Positions 33,672 to 44,020 are shown, numbered from the stretch's first letter. The stretch: DNA of 64,000 bases from Actinoallomurus bryophytorum (GCF_006716425.1 NZ_VFOZ01000001.1:7521237-7585236); one strand, 5' to 3'. Made by a program: numbers and translations. Notes: generated from the letters alone by a model not told the origin.

Positions 33672-34310
33672 ATGGCAAAGGCGCGGCCGGCGGCCGGGGG
33701 AGGACGCTGGGTCGAGGTCCCGCCGGAGCGTCTCCAGCGATGGCTCGACGGCTTCGCCGAACGCCACGGAGGGTGCTCCGCCGACGCTGGGCCCCAGGTC
33801 GTGCTCCTGCGCGGCGGCGACGGAGCGCTGGCCGAATGCCATGTGCCGTTCCCGCCGCTGGACGGCGGCCTGACCGAGCACGCCTTGCGCGACCGCAGGG
33901 TCGGCGTCCTGCTGGTCCGGCTCGGCGGTTATGCCTGCGGCGTCTTCGAGGGCGACCGGCTCGTCGCCTCCAAGGTCGGCGCCCGTCTCGTGCACGGGCG
34001 CAGTGCCGCCGGAGGCCAGTCACAGCAGAGGTTCGCCCGGCGCCGTGACGGACAGGCGCGCGAGGCGCTGCGTGCCGCCGCCGACACCGCCGCACGCGTC
34101 CTGGCACCCCACGCGCCCGAGCTGGTGGCGGTCGTATGCGGAGGCGACCGGCGTGCGGTCGACGGGTTGCGCGGGGACCGCCGTCTCGACGCGCTGTTCG
34201 CGCTGGAGACCGAGCCCTTCCTGGCCGTCCCCGACCCCCGGCTGGCCGTGCTCAAGGAGACGCCGCCGCGCTTCCGCGCCGTACGCGTGCGGCTCGTCGA
34301 GCCACGATGA
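33672..34310 (+). CDS. acVLRF1-type peptidyl-tRNA hydrolase (Vms1-like release factor)
   Basis: The 212-residue protein belongs to the actinobacterial branch of the VLRF1/Vms1 fold, related to eRF1. It is expected to hydrolyse peptidyl-tRNA on stalled large ribosomal subunits. The catalytic loop is visible as GRSAAGGQSQQRFARRR near residues 115-130, with the glutamine-containing GGQSQ motif. The preceding beta strands include VGVLLVRLGGYACGVFEG. The last 59 bases overlap the convergent DUF2330 gene, so the two transcripts run into each other. Confidence 0.85.
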   Translation: MAKARPAAGGGRWVEVPPERLQRWLDGFAERHGGCSADAGPQVVLLRGGDGALAECHVPFPPLDGGLTEHALRDRRVGVLLVRLGGYACGVFEGDRLVASKVGARLVHGRSAAGGQSQQRFARRRDGQAREALRAAADTAARVLAPHAPELVAVVCGGDRRAVDGLRGDRRLDALFALETEPFLAVPDPRLAVLKETPPRFRAVRVRLVEPR

Positions 34311-35328
34311 CCGCGGTCAGCCAGACCAGGCCCAGCGCCACCACGGCGAGCGCGAGGAACCACAGGTAGGCCGGCACGCCGAGGAACCGCACGAGCCCGT
34401 CGTCCACGTTCTCCACCTGCCGGTACGGAGTGTCCGTGGTGGAGACGAGCCGCAGGTCACCGGTGAAGTCCGCCGGCGGAATGCCCTGCCTCACCACCTC
34501 GGTCATGAAGGCGCCCTGGCCGATCATCGTGCGCAGCGCCGGCGAGGCGACGTCGGCCGCGGTGACCCGGCCCGCGTACGTCGTGGCCATGCCCAGCCCC
34601 GACACGTAGACCCGGTGCGGCGCGAGCACGTACAGGTGTACCGACTGCGGAGTCCTCGCCAGCCGGGACAGCCTGATCGGGTAGATCGGCGCCTTCGTGG
34701 GAAACGCGATGCGCAGCGGGTCGAGCTCGCCGGTGAGCCGGCCCTGCTCCGGCGCGAGCTTGACCGCGGTGAAGGTCCACCGCTCCGCGACGTACGGCTT
34801 GAGCGCCTCGGCCAGCCGGCCGGGCAGGTGGTAGCCGTGTGAGGTCAGCCACGAGGCGAGCGCGCCCGAGTCGCCGGCCGACAGCGTGGTCACCTCGAAC
34901 GGGCCGAGTTTCTGCCAGGCGAGCACGGCGACCTCGCCCCCGCTCCGGGGCGGCGCTCCGGAGTAGACCCCGCGGTCCCGGCGCGGCAGCCAGTGCCGGT
35001 GCCGGTGGACGACCGGCTGGGTCAGCCGGTCGAGCTGGTCGAACCAGGCGCGTTCGCCGAGCGTCACCCGCGCGCGTGCCGGCGTCGGCATCAGCCAGGC
35101 GGCGTCGTGCGCCTCCGACCGCACCGACAGCCGCATGACGATCTCCTCCTGCGCGCCGTCATGGCGGACGATCGAGGTCTCCTGCGCCACGTCGACCCCG
35201 GACTCGGTCGAGGTGACGAGCGCGCCGCAGCCGCACGCCCACGAGGGCCGTACGAGGGCGAGGCCGGCCAGGACGACGGCCACCACGACGACGAGCCGGG
35301 CGAGAGGGGCACGGTATCCGTTGCGCAT
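34252..35328 (-). CDS. DUF2330 membrane-anchored exported protein
   Basis: The 358-residue protein has an N-terminal hydrophobic segment (about residues 8-27), a mature domain opening with CGCGA (C32, C34), and one C-terminal membrane helix (about 318-340). The orientation is therefore type I: domain outside, short basic tail inside. The extracellular part fits DUF2330 (RHDGAQEEIVMRLSV, AWLMPTPARARV, YPIRLSR, VYVLAPHRV-like). Function is unknown. The 3' end overlaps the acVLRF1 gene by 59 bases. Confidence 0.75.
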   Translation of the reverse strand: MRNGYRAPLARLVVVVAVVLAGLALVRPSWACGCGALVTSTESGVDVAQETSIVRHDGAQEEIVMRLSVRSEAHDAAWLMPTPARARVTLGERAWFDQLDRLTQPVVHRHRHWLPRRDRGVYSGAPPRSGGEVAVLAWQKLGPFEVTTLSAGDSGALASWLTSHGYHLPGRLAEALKPYVAERWTFTAVKLAPEQGRLTGELDPLRIAFPTKAPIYPIRLSRLARTPQSVHLYVLAPHRVYVSGLGMATTYAGRVTAADVASPALRTMIGQGAFMTEVVRQGIPPADFTGDLRLVSTTDTPYRQVENVDDGLVRFLGVPAYLWFLALAVVALGLVWLTAVIVARRAARVRRGSAAASP

Positions 35329-35345
35329 CTCGCTGAGACGCGGAA

Positions 35346-35372
35346 CCGCGCCCCGTTCGTTGCGGGGCGCGG
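35346..35372 (-). terminator. Hairpin terminator after VOC gene
   Basis: CCGCGCCCCG (35346-35355) pairs perfectly with 35363-35372 around a 7-base loop, 28 bases after the VOC stop codon and 17 bases before the DUF2330 start. No T-tract follows. Confidence 0.65.
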
Positions 35373-35400
35373 ATCACGGTTCGGACTCGAGGCCGCGAGG

Positions 35401-36162
35401 TCAGGACCCGGGCAGCCTCATCACGGCGAGGGTGGCGCCGAACGGGTCGGCGACGATCGCGAACCGGCCGTACGGCGAGTCCTGCGGCTCACGTACGACG
35501 CCGCCGCCCGCCGCGGTCGCGCGTGCCACCGCGGCGTCGGCGTCGTCCACCGCGAAGTAGATCGTCCAGCGTGCGGGCTCGCCCGGCACGCCCCAGACAC
35601 CCGCGACGTCGTCGTCGCCGACCTTCACGGTCGCGTAGTCGAAGCCGGGCACTCCCATGTCCACGACCGGGCGCTCCAGCACCGCGGAGTAGAAGGCGCG
35701 CGCGCTCTCGCCGTCGGGCGCGCTGAGCTCCGTCCAGCACATCGAGTCGGGCTCGCCGACGACCTGCGCGCCGGTGTGAGCCTGGCCCTGCCAGAGCCCG
35801 AACGTCGCGCCGGACGGGTCCTCGGCGATCGCCATCCGGCCCTGGCCCATCACGTCCATCGGCGCCATGACGACCGAGCCGCCGTTGTCCCCGACCAGCT
35901 TCACGGTGGCGGCGAGGTCATCGGCCGCGAAGTAGACGGTCCAGCGGAACGAGCCGGCATCCGGGTCCTGGGCGGGGGAGAGGGCGGCGACCGGGGCTCC
36001 GTCGAGCAGGCACATGGAGTACCCGCCGGCCTCGGGCGGCCCCTCGTTGATCTCCCACCCGAACAGGGCGGTGTAGAAGTCCATGGCCTTCCGCAGGTCG
36101 GGGACATCGAGGTCGACCCAGCAGGGACTTCCGTTCGGATGGTTGACGGTCAGCCTGGTCAT
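35401..36162 (-). CDS. VOC-family protein with two glyoxalase/bleomycin-resistance domains
   Basis: The 253-residue protein contains two similar vicinal-oxygen-chelate domains. The first covers about residues 8-120 (CWVDLDVPDLRKAMDFYTALFGW, MAIAEDPSGATFGLWQ) and the second about 130-252 (CWTELSAPDGESARAFYSAVL, FAIVADPFGATLAVMR). In actinobacteria such tandem proteins are often annotated as hydroxylase- or glyoxalase-like, with no settled substrate. ATG 36162 follows GGGAGAG; a start 13 codons upstream has no support. It is a single-gene unit ended by a hairpin. Confidence 0.85.
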   Translation of the reverse strand: MTRLTVNHPNGSPCWVDLDVPDLRKAMDFYTALFGWEINEGPPEAGGYSMCLLDGAPVAALSPAQDPDAGSFRWTVYFAADDLAATVKLVGDNGGSVVMAPMDVMGQGRMAIAEDPSGATFGLWQGQAHTGAQVVGEPDSMCWTELSAPDGESARAFYSAVLERPVVDMGVPGFDYATVKVGDDDVAGVWGVPGEPARWTIYFAVDDADAAVARATAAGGGVVREPQDSPYGRFAIVADPFGATLAVMRLPGS

Positions 36163-36243
36163 GATCTCTCCCTGGTGGACGGCGCCGGACGGTCTTACCA
36201 CGCCGGGCCGCCCAGGCAGGCGGTATTTCCAACATGCCGCCGG

Positions 36244-36486
36244 TCAGCCCTGCTCTTCGACCAGCTTCCGCAACTTGTCGCGCCGGGCCTCCAGCGTCTC
36301 GACGAGCGCCTCCTGCTCCTCGGCGGCCGTGATCAGCGCGGCGCGCTCCGAGGCGTCGGTCGGCTCGGACGAGCGGTCGCCGATCTGGGCGCGGAGGCTC
36401 ACCGCCGTGTCGCGGAGCTCCGCGACATCGGCCTCCACCTCGCGCAGCTCCTGCCGTAGCGCGCTCCTGTCATCCTCGCCGTCCAT
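36244..36486 (-). CDS. Small coiled-coil protein
   Basis: The 80-residue acidic protein is predicted to be almost wholly helical with heptad spacing (LRQELREVEADVAELRD, then ALVETLEARRDKLRKLVEE). A short proline-containing break near residue 40 gives an antiparallel hairpin of coiled coils. ATG 36486 follows GAGGAG and is preferred to a frame opening at 36582. No function is assigned. Confidence 0.55.
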   Translation of the reverse strand: MDGEDDRSALRQELREVEADVAELRDTAVSLRAQIGDRSSEPTDASERAALITAAEEQEALVETLEARRDKLRKLVEEQG

Positions 36487-36585
36487 GCGCTCCTCGCCTC
36501 TTCTCGTCGGTCTCTTCCACCGGGGTACCGGGGAGGACACGTGCCCTCTCCCTATCCGCCTTCCCCCGACGGGGGGCACCACACG

Positions 36586-37389
36586 TCAGCCGGACCCGCG
36601 GGGCAGGACCGCGACGGGACAGGGCGCCGCGCGCACCAGCTTGAACGCCGTCTCTCCGAGGAAGACCCGGTGCACCGGCGCGTCCTCGCTGCTGGCGCAG
36701 ACCAGCAGGTCGCCCTCGGCCCAGTCGAGGCCGGCGACCGTGCCGGCCACGTCATCGCCCGCGCCGACCGCGGCCTCCACCTCATCGGCGTCCAGCACGG
36801 AGGACTCGTCCGCCAGACGTACCGCGAGCGCCAGATCGTCGCGGAGCGGGTCCTGGTCGGCGCCGTCGAGCGCCAGCGTGAGGAGCCGGAGCGGAACGCC
36901 GAGCCGCACCGCGGCCGCGGCGGCCGAGGTCACCGCCTCGTCGCACTGGGGCCGGCGCACGTAGGCCACGCTGATCCGCCGCGGACCGCCGGAGGGCGTG
37001 TGTCCCGAGGGCGTGAGCAGCACGGTCTGGGTGGAGGCGTGCAGGAGGTGGTCCGCGGTGCCGCCCAGGTTGATCCGGCCGTGCGCGCCGCCGGGCGGCG
37101 ATCCGATCACGATCAGGTCGGCGCCGGTCCGGCTCGCCAGCACTGAGAGCCCTCGGCTGGCGCTACGGCTCTCATGGGCGACGAGGTCGGCCGGCACCCC
37201 CTCGACCAGCTCCGCGGCGTGCTCCAGCGCCGCACGCGCCTCGACCACGGAGGCGGCGCGCTCGGGTGAGTGGACCGCGGCCACCGTCAGCCGCGCGCCG
37301 GACACCTCCGCGATGGCCCGCGCGAGCGCCAGCGCCTCGCGACCGCCGGCGTCGTCGACGTACCCGGCGAGTACGTGCTCCCGGATCAC
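36586..37389 (-). CDS. Universal stress protein with tandem USP domains
   Basis: The 267-residue protein has two USP domains. The first covers residues about 5-142, with a G-2x-G-9x-G-S/T-like nucleotide motif (IVIGSPPGGAHGRINLGGTADHLL). The second runs from about 146 (RISVAYVRRPQCDEAV) to the end, with LLVCASSEDAPVHRVFLGETAFKLV. Tandem USPs are common in actinobacteria and linked to hypoxia, redox or energy stress. The GTG at 37389 is the likely start, with GGAGGG 12 bases upstream. It is divergent from the ABC-F gene. Confidence 0.82.
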   Translation of the reverse strand: MIREHVLAGYVDDAGGREALALARAIAEVSGARLTVAAVHSPERAASVVEARAALEHAAELVEGVPADLVAHESRSASRGLSVLASRTGADLIVIGSPPGGAHGRINLGGTADHLLHASTQTVLLTPSGHTPSGGPRRISVAYVRRPQCDEAVTSAAAAAVRLGVPLRLLTLALDGADQDPLRDDLALAVRLADESSVLDADEVEAAVGAGDDVAGTVAGLDWAEGDLLVCASSEDAPVHRVFLGETAFKLVRAAPCPVAVLPRGSG

Positions 37390-37632
37390 GACCGGAGCAT
37401 TTCCCTCCGGGGCTGGGGGCGCAACCCCCCTGGGACGGATCGGTGGCCTCATGTGGCAGTCCGCGTGGCGGCGGTCGTGATCACCGACGGGCTTCCCGTA
37501 GACTGGCCGCATGCTTGCGAGCTGATCAGGCGCTCCGAGGGCGCAGCCGGGCCACGTGATCCGCGGGCCACCGGCGGCGCCCTTTTCGTCGTCCGCAGTC
37601 GCCCCAGCCCGCCCCCCAGGAGCGTTTCCACC

Positions 37633-39231
<1,599 letters not shown>

Positions 39232-39357
39232 CCTGCGACGCAGGCTCCGAGCAAGGAAGCAGATCTTTTCTGGCGTAGTGGGTAGCCGATCGCGCGTGAA
39301 TGTCTGATCATGGCGGGGGATAACGCAGCGGTCACCACATCACTACGGGAGGTACTC

Positions 39358-39570
39358 GTGGCCGAGACCCTAAAGAAGGGCACCCGCGTGACCGGTGCCG
39401 AGAGAGACAAGTTGGCGGAGCAGCTTAAGAAACGCTACGACTCCGGTGAGAGCATCCGTGCGCTGGCTGCTGCCACCGGCCGGTCGTACGGGTTCATCCA
39501 CCGCATCCTCACCGAGTCCGGCGTGAACCTGCGCGGACGTGGCGGAGCGACTCGCGGAAAGAAGTCCTGA
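39358..39570 (+). CDS. Small conserved helix-turn-helix protein
   Basis: The 70-residue basic protein has a single homeodomain-like helix-turn-helix (residues about 18-50; SGESIRALAAATGRSYGFIHRIL) and a glycine/arginine-rich tail, GRGGATRGKKS. Proteins of this size and sequence are highly conserved across Streptomyces and relatives and are presumed DNA-binding. The GTG at 39358 follows GGGAGG with a 5-base gap, which decides against the longer reading from 39310. A hairpin terminator lies 88 bases downstream. Confidence 0.85.
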   Translation: MAETLKKGTRVTGAERDKLAEQLKKRYDSGESIRALAAATGRSYGFIHRILTESGVNLRGRGGATRGKKS

Positions 39571-39658
39571 GAAGCCGCCGTGCGGCCCTCGTGGCTTCAC
39601 TGCCGTCTCTGACGCCTGCTCCCCTCTGCTCCGTGCGCCGTACCATCTGACGCTCGTC

Positions 39659-39684
39659 GTGCCCGACCCGTTAAGGTCGGGCAC
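39659..39684 (+). terminator. Hairpin terminator after the HTH gene
   Basis: GTGCCCGACC (39659-39668) pairs perfectly with GGTCGGGCAC (39675-39684) around the loop CGTTAA. It lies between the HTH gene and the crotonase gene, 44 bases before the latter's start. Confidence 0.7.
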
Positions 39685-39728
39685 GGCGGCGGATCCGGAC
39701 CGTCGCCTGGCGACCCGGAAGGACGGTC

Positions 39729-40508
39729 ATGGCGGACGGCTCTGTCACTGATGCCGAATTCGAGCAGGCGGGCCTGCGCCTCACCGTCGACGGTGCCGTG
39801 GCCACGATCACGCTGGCCCGGCCCGAGAGGCGCAACGCGCTGACGTTCAGCACGTGGCGCGTACTGGCCCGGATCGGAGACACGCTCCCGGACGACGTCA
39901 GGGTGGTCGTCGTACGGGGTGAGGGTCCGGCGTTCTCGGCAGGCATCGACCTGCGGCTGTTCACCGCGGAGGGCGTCCCTGGGGAGGACGCCCTCGGCCC
40001 GCGCGACGAGGAGTTCATCCACGGGCTGCAGGCCGGTTACCTCTGGCTGCGCAGGCCCGGCATCGTCTCGATCGCCGCCGTCCAGGGGCACGCCATCGGC
40101 GGCGGCTTCCAGCTGGCCCTGTCCTGTGACCTGCGGGTGGTCGCGGACGATGTGAAGTTCGCGATGAAGGAGCCGGCGCTGGGCATCGTGCCGGACCTGT
40201 CCGGCACCAAGCCCCTGGTCGACATCGTCGGCGTGCCGCGGGCGCTCGAGCTCTGCCTGACCACGCGCACGGTCTTCGCCGAGGAGGCCGCCCGGCTCGG
40301 GCTGGCCGAGCTGGTGGTGCCCGTGGACGAGCTCGGCAAGGCGGTCGACGACCTGGTCGCGGCCATTCTCGCGATCCGGCCCAGCACCGCGGCGGCGACC
40401 AAGCGCCTGCTGCGCGCGGCACCGGACAACACGCTCGAGGAACAGGCCGCCGCCGAGCGTCGCGAACAGGTCGTCCTCCTGCGCGAGCACGCCGACGAAC
40501 AGCGCTGA
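39729..40508 (+). CDS. Enoyl-CoA hydratase/isomerase (crotonase) family protein
   Basis: The 259-residue protein has the crotonase fold: ITLARPERRNALTF near residue 24, the oxyanion-hole segment VVVRGEGPAFSAGIDLRLF, then AVQGHAIGGGFQLALSCDLRVV. The catalytic glutamates of classic hydratases are not both evident: the second reads FAMKEPALGIVPDLSGT, with glutamate at the expected EPALG position. It may be an isomerase or hydrolase instead. Substrate is unknown. It is a monocistronic gene followed by a repeat-rich non-coding stretch. Confidence 0.85.
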   Translation: MADGSVTDAEFEQAGLRLTVDGAVATITLARPERRNALTFSTWRVLARIGDTLPDDVRVVVVRGEGPAFSAGIDLRLFTAEGVPGEDALGPRDEEFIHGLQAGYLWLRRPGIVSIAAVQGHAIGGGFQLALSCDLRVVADDVKFAMKEPALGIVPDLSGTKPLVDIVGVPRALELCLTTRTVFAEEAARLGLAELVVPVDELGKAVDDLVAAILAIRPSTAAATKRLLRAAPDNTLEEQAAAERREQVVLLREHADEQR

Positions 40509-40571
40509 CCCCCTCCACGCGCCTGGGTTCCCCCGCCCTGCGGCTCGGGTCTGTCTGAGAGCCATGCTGTT

Positions 40572-40655
40572 GCCGCGTGCCGCGTGCCGCGTGCCGCGTG
40601 CCGCGTGCCGCGTGCCGCGTGCCGCGTGCCGCGTGCCGCGTGCCGCGTGCCGCGT
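40572..40655. repeat. Tandem array of a 7-bp unit (GCCGCGT x 12)
   Basis: Twelve perfect copies of GCCGCGT run without interruption for 84 bases, then decay to CGCGTGGGTGG. A 7-base unit is read in all three frames, so it is not a natural protein-coding repeat. It begins 63 bases after the crotonase stop. Confidence 0.95.
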
Positions 40656-40780
40656 CGCGTGGGTGGCGCCTGCGCGACGCCTGGGTGCCGCCACCCCGGG
40701 GTTATCCACAGAATCCCGCTCTACTTTCGCCCGTCGCAGTTCTGGCTGGACAATGAGAGTGGGATGGCACCCCCGGGCGG

Positions 40781-40855
40781 GTGGGCTCCAGGGGGGTGGG
40801 CTCCAGGGGGGTGGGCTCCAGGGGGGTGGGCTTCACGACGGAGGGCTCCACGACG
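40781..40855. repeat. Tandem array of a 15-bp unit (three perfect, two degenerate)
   Basis: GTGGGCTCCAGGGGG is repeated exactly three times (40781-40825) and then twice in diverged form (GTGGGCTTCACGACG, GAGGGCTCCACGACG). The G-runs (five or six) on one strand could fold as a G-quadruplex. The surrounding gap 40509-41072 holds no gene I can support, only this array, the 7-bp array and the ABC promoter region. Confidence 0.9.
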
Positions 40856-41072
40856 GGTGGGCTCCAGACAGGGCGCGGCCCAGACCGAGGACTTTGAGAC
40901 AGGGCCTTAGGGTCCTAGGCCGTAAGGCCGTGCCTGGATCGGGCGGGGGGCGGGTGACGGCGCTCGTCCTCGTGGCGCAGGCTGGTCATGTCGGCGGGAA
41001 TCGAGCGTGCCCCAAAAGCGTTGCTGTCGGCGTGCTTACATAATTACGCCTTAACTTCCGGGAGGAATCACC

Positions 41073-42986
41073 GTGGGAATGCCGGATAACGGCTGGATGG
41101 TGATGATGTCGTTCCGCCGTGACAACACGGTGGTCAGGGAACGCCTTAAGCCCGGGACGGTACGCCGCATCGCCGGCTACGCGCGCCCGTACGTCCGCGA
41201 GCTCGTGCTGTTCCTCGTGCTGAACGCGATCGCCGCGGTCGTCGTCGTGGCGAATCCGCTGCTGCTCAAGGCGATCATCGACCACGGCATCGTCCAGCAC
41301 CGCAGCGGTCTGGTCATGACGCTGGCCATCATCGTCGGCGCGCTGGCGATCGTCGACGCGGCGCTCGGGCTCGTCCAGCGCTGGTACTCCTCGCGCATCG
41401 GTGAGGGGCTGATCTACGACCTGCGCACCCAGGTCTTCGACCACGTCCAGCGGATGCCGGTGGCGTTCTTCATGCGCGCCCAGACCGGTTCGCTGGTCAG
41501 CCGGCTCAACAGCGACGTCATCGGCGCGCAGCGCGCCCTCACGACCACCCTGTCCTCGGTCGTCTCCAACGTCATCAGCCTGATCCTCGTCCTGGTCACG
41601 ATGCTCGTGCTCTCCTGGCAGGTCACGCTGATCGCGCTGGTCCTGCTGCCGATCTTCATCTTCCCGGCCAAGTGGGTCGGGAAGCGGCTGCAGAAGATCA
41701 GCCGGGAGCAGATGCAGCTGGACGCCGAGATGGGCTCGCTGATGACCGAGCGCTTCAACGTGGCCGGCGCGATGCTCGCCAAGCTGTACGGCCGCCCCGA
41801 CGACGAGTCGACCATGTTCTCCGACCGCGCCGCGCGCGTGCGCGACATCGGTGTCATCGCCGGGATGTACGGCCGGGTCTTCTTCACCTCGCTCACTCTC
41901 GTCGCCTCACTGGCCACCGCGATGGTCTACGGCGTCGGCGGCTCGCTCGTCGCGAACGGCAGCTTCCAGCTCGGCACGCTCGTGGCACTGGCCACTCTGC
42001 TCACCCGCATGTACGGGCCGCTGACCGCGCTGTCCAACGTGCACGTCGACGTGATGACCGCGCTGGTCAGCTTCGACCGGGTCTTCGAGGTCCTGGACCT
42101 GCCGCCGATGGTCGCCGAGAAGCCGGATGCCAAGCCGCTGCCCGCCACCGAAGACGCGCCCGCCGTGGAGTTCGACGACGTCGTCTTCAGCTATCCGGCC
42201 GCCAGCGAGGTCTCGCTGGCCTCGCTGGAGTCCATCGCCCGTACCGACACGGCGCCCAGCCGCGAGGTCCTGCACGGGGTGGACTTCCGCGTCGACCCGG
42301 GCGGCATGACCGCGCTCGTCGGGCCGTCCGGGGCCGGGAAGACCACCATCACCCAGCTCGTGTCCCGGCTCTACGACGTGTCCGGCGGCGCCGTGCGCAT
42401 CGGCGGGCAGGACGTGCGCGACGCGACGCTGGAGTCGCTGCGCGGGGCCATCGGCGTGGTGACCCAGGACGCCCACCTGTTCCACGACACGATCCGCGCC
42501 AACCTGGTCTACGCGCGGCCGGACGCGACCGACGAGGAGCTGACCGAGGCGCTGCGGGCGGCACAGATCGGGGATCTGGTCCAGGACATGCCCGACGGCC
42601 TGGACACCGTCGTGGGCGACCGCGGCTACCGGCTGTCCGGCGGCGAGAAGCAGCGGCTGGCGATCGCCCGGCTGCTGCTCAAGGAGCCTTCGGTCGTCGT
42701 GCTCGACGAGGCGACCGCGCACCTGGATTCGGAGTCCGAGGCCGCCGTGCAGCGCGCGCTGAGGACGGCGCTGGCGGGACGTACCTCGATCGTCATCGCG
42801 CACCGGCTGTCCACGATCCGCGAGGCCGACCAGATCCTCGTCATCGACGACGGCCGTGTCGTCGAGCGGGGCCGACACGAGGAACTCCTCGACCGCGGCG
42901 GGCTGTACGCCGAGCTCTACCACACGCAGTTCGCCACCCAGGCTCAGCAGGTCGACGCGGTGTCCGCCGCGGTCCCGCAGGCGTGA
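41073..42986 (+). CDS. ABC exporter, fused transmembrane and ATPase domains
   Basis: The 637-residue half-transporter has six predicted helices (residues about 45-330) followed by a nucleotide-binding domain. That domain has Walker A GPSGAGKTT, Q-loop VVTQDAHLFHDTI, signature LSGGEKQR, Walker B VVVLDEATAHLD and H-loop IAHRLS. An insertion of about 20 residues (SEVSLASLESIARTDTA) lies between the first strand and Walker A. It should work as a homodimer exporting lipids or drugs; the substrate is unknown. GTG 41073 follows GGGAGGAA. No partner gene is adjacent. Confidence 0.9.
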   Translation: MGMPDNGWMVMMSFRRDNTVVRERLKPGTVRRIAGYARPYVRELVLFLVLNAIAAVVVVANPLLLKAIIDHGIVQHRSGLVMTLAIIVGALAIVDAALGLVQRWYSSRIGEGLIYDLRTQVFDHVQRMPVAFFMRAQTGSLVSRLNSDVIGAQRALTTTLSSVVSNVISLILVLVTMLVLSWQVTLIALVLLPIFIFPAKWVGKRLQKISREQMQLDAEMGSLMTERFNVAGAMLAKLYGRPDDESTMFSDRAARVRDIGVIAGMYGRVFFTSLTLVASLATAMVYGVGGSLVANGSFQLGTLVALATLLTRMYGPLTALSNVHVDVMTALVSFDRVFEVLDLPPMVAEKPDAKPLPATEDAPAVEFDDVVFSYPAASEVSLASLESIARTDTAPSREVLHGVDFRVDPGGMTALVGPSGAGKTTITQLVSRLYDVSGGAVRIGGQDVRDATLESLRGAIGVVTQDAHLFHDTIRANLVYARPDATDEELTEALRAAQIGDLVQDMPDGLDTVVGDRGYRLSGGEKQRLAIARLLLKEPSVVVLDEATAHLDSESEAAVQRALRTALAGRTSIVIAHRLSTIREADQILVIDDGRVVERGRHEELLDRGGLYAELYHTQFATQAQQVDAVSAAVPQA

Positions 42987-43038
42987 GGGGCGGAGACCGG
43001 GAGGAGTGAGGCGGACGGGGCACGGGTAGACCCAGCGT

Positions 43039-43506
43039 GTGAGCACTGCGTATATCACCCGAATGCGCTGGGTGATCGTCGCCGTGTCATTCGCCTGCGC
43101 GAGCGGTCTCGTCTTGACGGGGACACGGGCCGGCGCGGACCCGGACCACGCCGGCCGCGCCCGGGTGTTCGGGCTGGCCGAAGCCGACACCGGCTCACGC
43201 GTGCTGTTCGCACCGGCCCGCAGGGTCCAGCCCGGGGGACCTGAGACGGTACGACCCGTCGGTGCCGGGCGCTACACGCCGCTGACGTTCGCGCCCGGAG
43301 CGATGATCAGGGCGTCGGCGCCGGTCGTCGACGACGGCGTGACCGACTACGTACGCGGCATCAGGCTGACTCCGGAACAGCTCAACGAGGGCCTGCGAAA
43401 ACTGCAACGGCGGCTTCATCCGCTCCCGGACCGCGTCCACATGTTCGAGCTGTGGTTCGACGACCAGGGCCGGATCGCCGGTATGCAGCACTACTTCAGT
43501 CCCTGA
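43039..43506 (+). CDS. Secreted hypothetical protein
   Basis: The 155-residue protein has a signal peptide: basic start, hydrophobic core WVIVAVSFACASGLVLTG (about residues 11-28), then a probable Ala-Gly-Ala cleavage site near residue 33. The mature part is about 120 residues with no cysteines and ends MQHYFSP. ATG options at the first residue (GTG) or residue 9 do not change the call. No family was recognised. It is followed 45 bases later by a lipoprotein gene on the same strand. Confidence 0.6.
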   Translation: MSTAYITRMRWVIVAVSFACASGLVLTGTRAGADPDHAGRARVFGLAEADTGSRVLFAPARRVQPGGPETVRPVGAGRYTPLTFAPGAMIRASAPVVDDGVTDYVRGIRLTPEQLNEGLRKLQRRLHPLPDRVHMFELWFDDQGRIAGMQHYFSP

Positions 43507-43551
43507 TCCGGGACCTGGAGTCGGCGGGACCAGATCGAATCGGGGGATCCT

Positions 43552-43974
43552 ATGAATCGTCAGCTCATCCTGACGGGCGCCGCTCTGAGCGCCGCCGTCG
43601 CGTTCACCGGATGTGGCGGGGGCAAGAAGGCCGCCACCGTCGCCCAGAGCGCCTCCGCCAAGGCCCGGCACCACACTCCCGCCGCGACGCGCGCGCCTGC
43701 CGCCACGGCGACCGTCGGCGGCACCGTACGCGTCGGCGGCTTCTGCAAGGCCACCGGAACGGTCGGCAGGACTTCCAGCGGGACCATGGCGCGCTGTGTC
43801 AAGCGTCCGGGTGACGCACGTGCGCGCTGGTATTCCCAGGGGCCGTCGAGCGGTGTGGCGCGTGCGGGGCAGTTCTGCACGAAGGCCGGTACGAAGGCGA
43901 CGACGTCGTCGGGCGCCAAGCTGACCTGTACGAAGAAGGCCGGAGAGACCCGGCCGCGCTGGCGTACGAAGTAA
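43552..43974 (+). CDS. Lipoprotein with two copies of a cysteine-pair module
   Basis: The 140-residue precursor has a lipobox FTGC with lipidated C21, then an Ala/Thr/Pro-rich linker to about residue 55. Two similar 32-residue modules follow. The first is GGFCKATGTVGRTSSGTMARC and continues VKRPGDARARW. The second is GQFCTKAGTKATTSSGAKLTC and continues TKKAGETRPRW. Each has two cysteines 17 residues apart that could form a disulfide, and a C-terminal RW. It should be anchored to the outer face of the membrane. Function is unknown. A strong terminator follows. Confidence 0.7.
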   Translation: MNRQLILTGAALSAAVAFTGCGGGKKAATVAQSASAKARHHTPAATRAPAATATVGGTVRVGGFCKATGTVGRTSSGTMARCVKRPGDARARWYSQGPSSGVARAGQFCTKAGTKATTSSGAKLTCTKKAGETRPRWRTK

Positions 43975-43987
43975 CACCAAGATCCGT

Positions 43988-44020
43988 GTCCGCCGGGCGT
44001 ATCGCGTCCGCCCGGCGGAC
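43988..44020 (+). terminator. Rho-independent terminator after the lipoprotein gene
   Basis: GTCCGCCGGGCG (43988-43999) pairs perfectly over 12 bases with 44009-44020 around a 9-base loop, and is followed by TTTACT. It starts 14 bases after the stop codon. Confidence 0.85.

Noticed and set aside
40702-40710. TTATCCACA, an exact DnaA-box match.
   Set aside because: It is a single copy with no cluster of boxes, no dnaA/dnaN and no origin context, so it is likely chance.
40584-40910. Open frame through the 7-bp and 15-bp arrays encoding Arg-Ala-Cys-Arg and Gly-Trp-Ala-Pro repeats.
   Set aside because: The 7-base unit is open in all frames and there is no ribosome site or family similarity; non-coding repeats explain it better.
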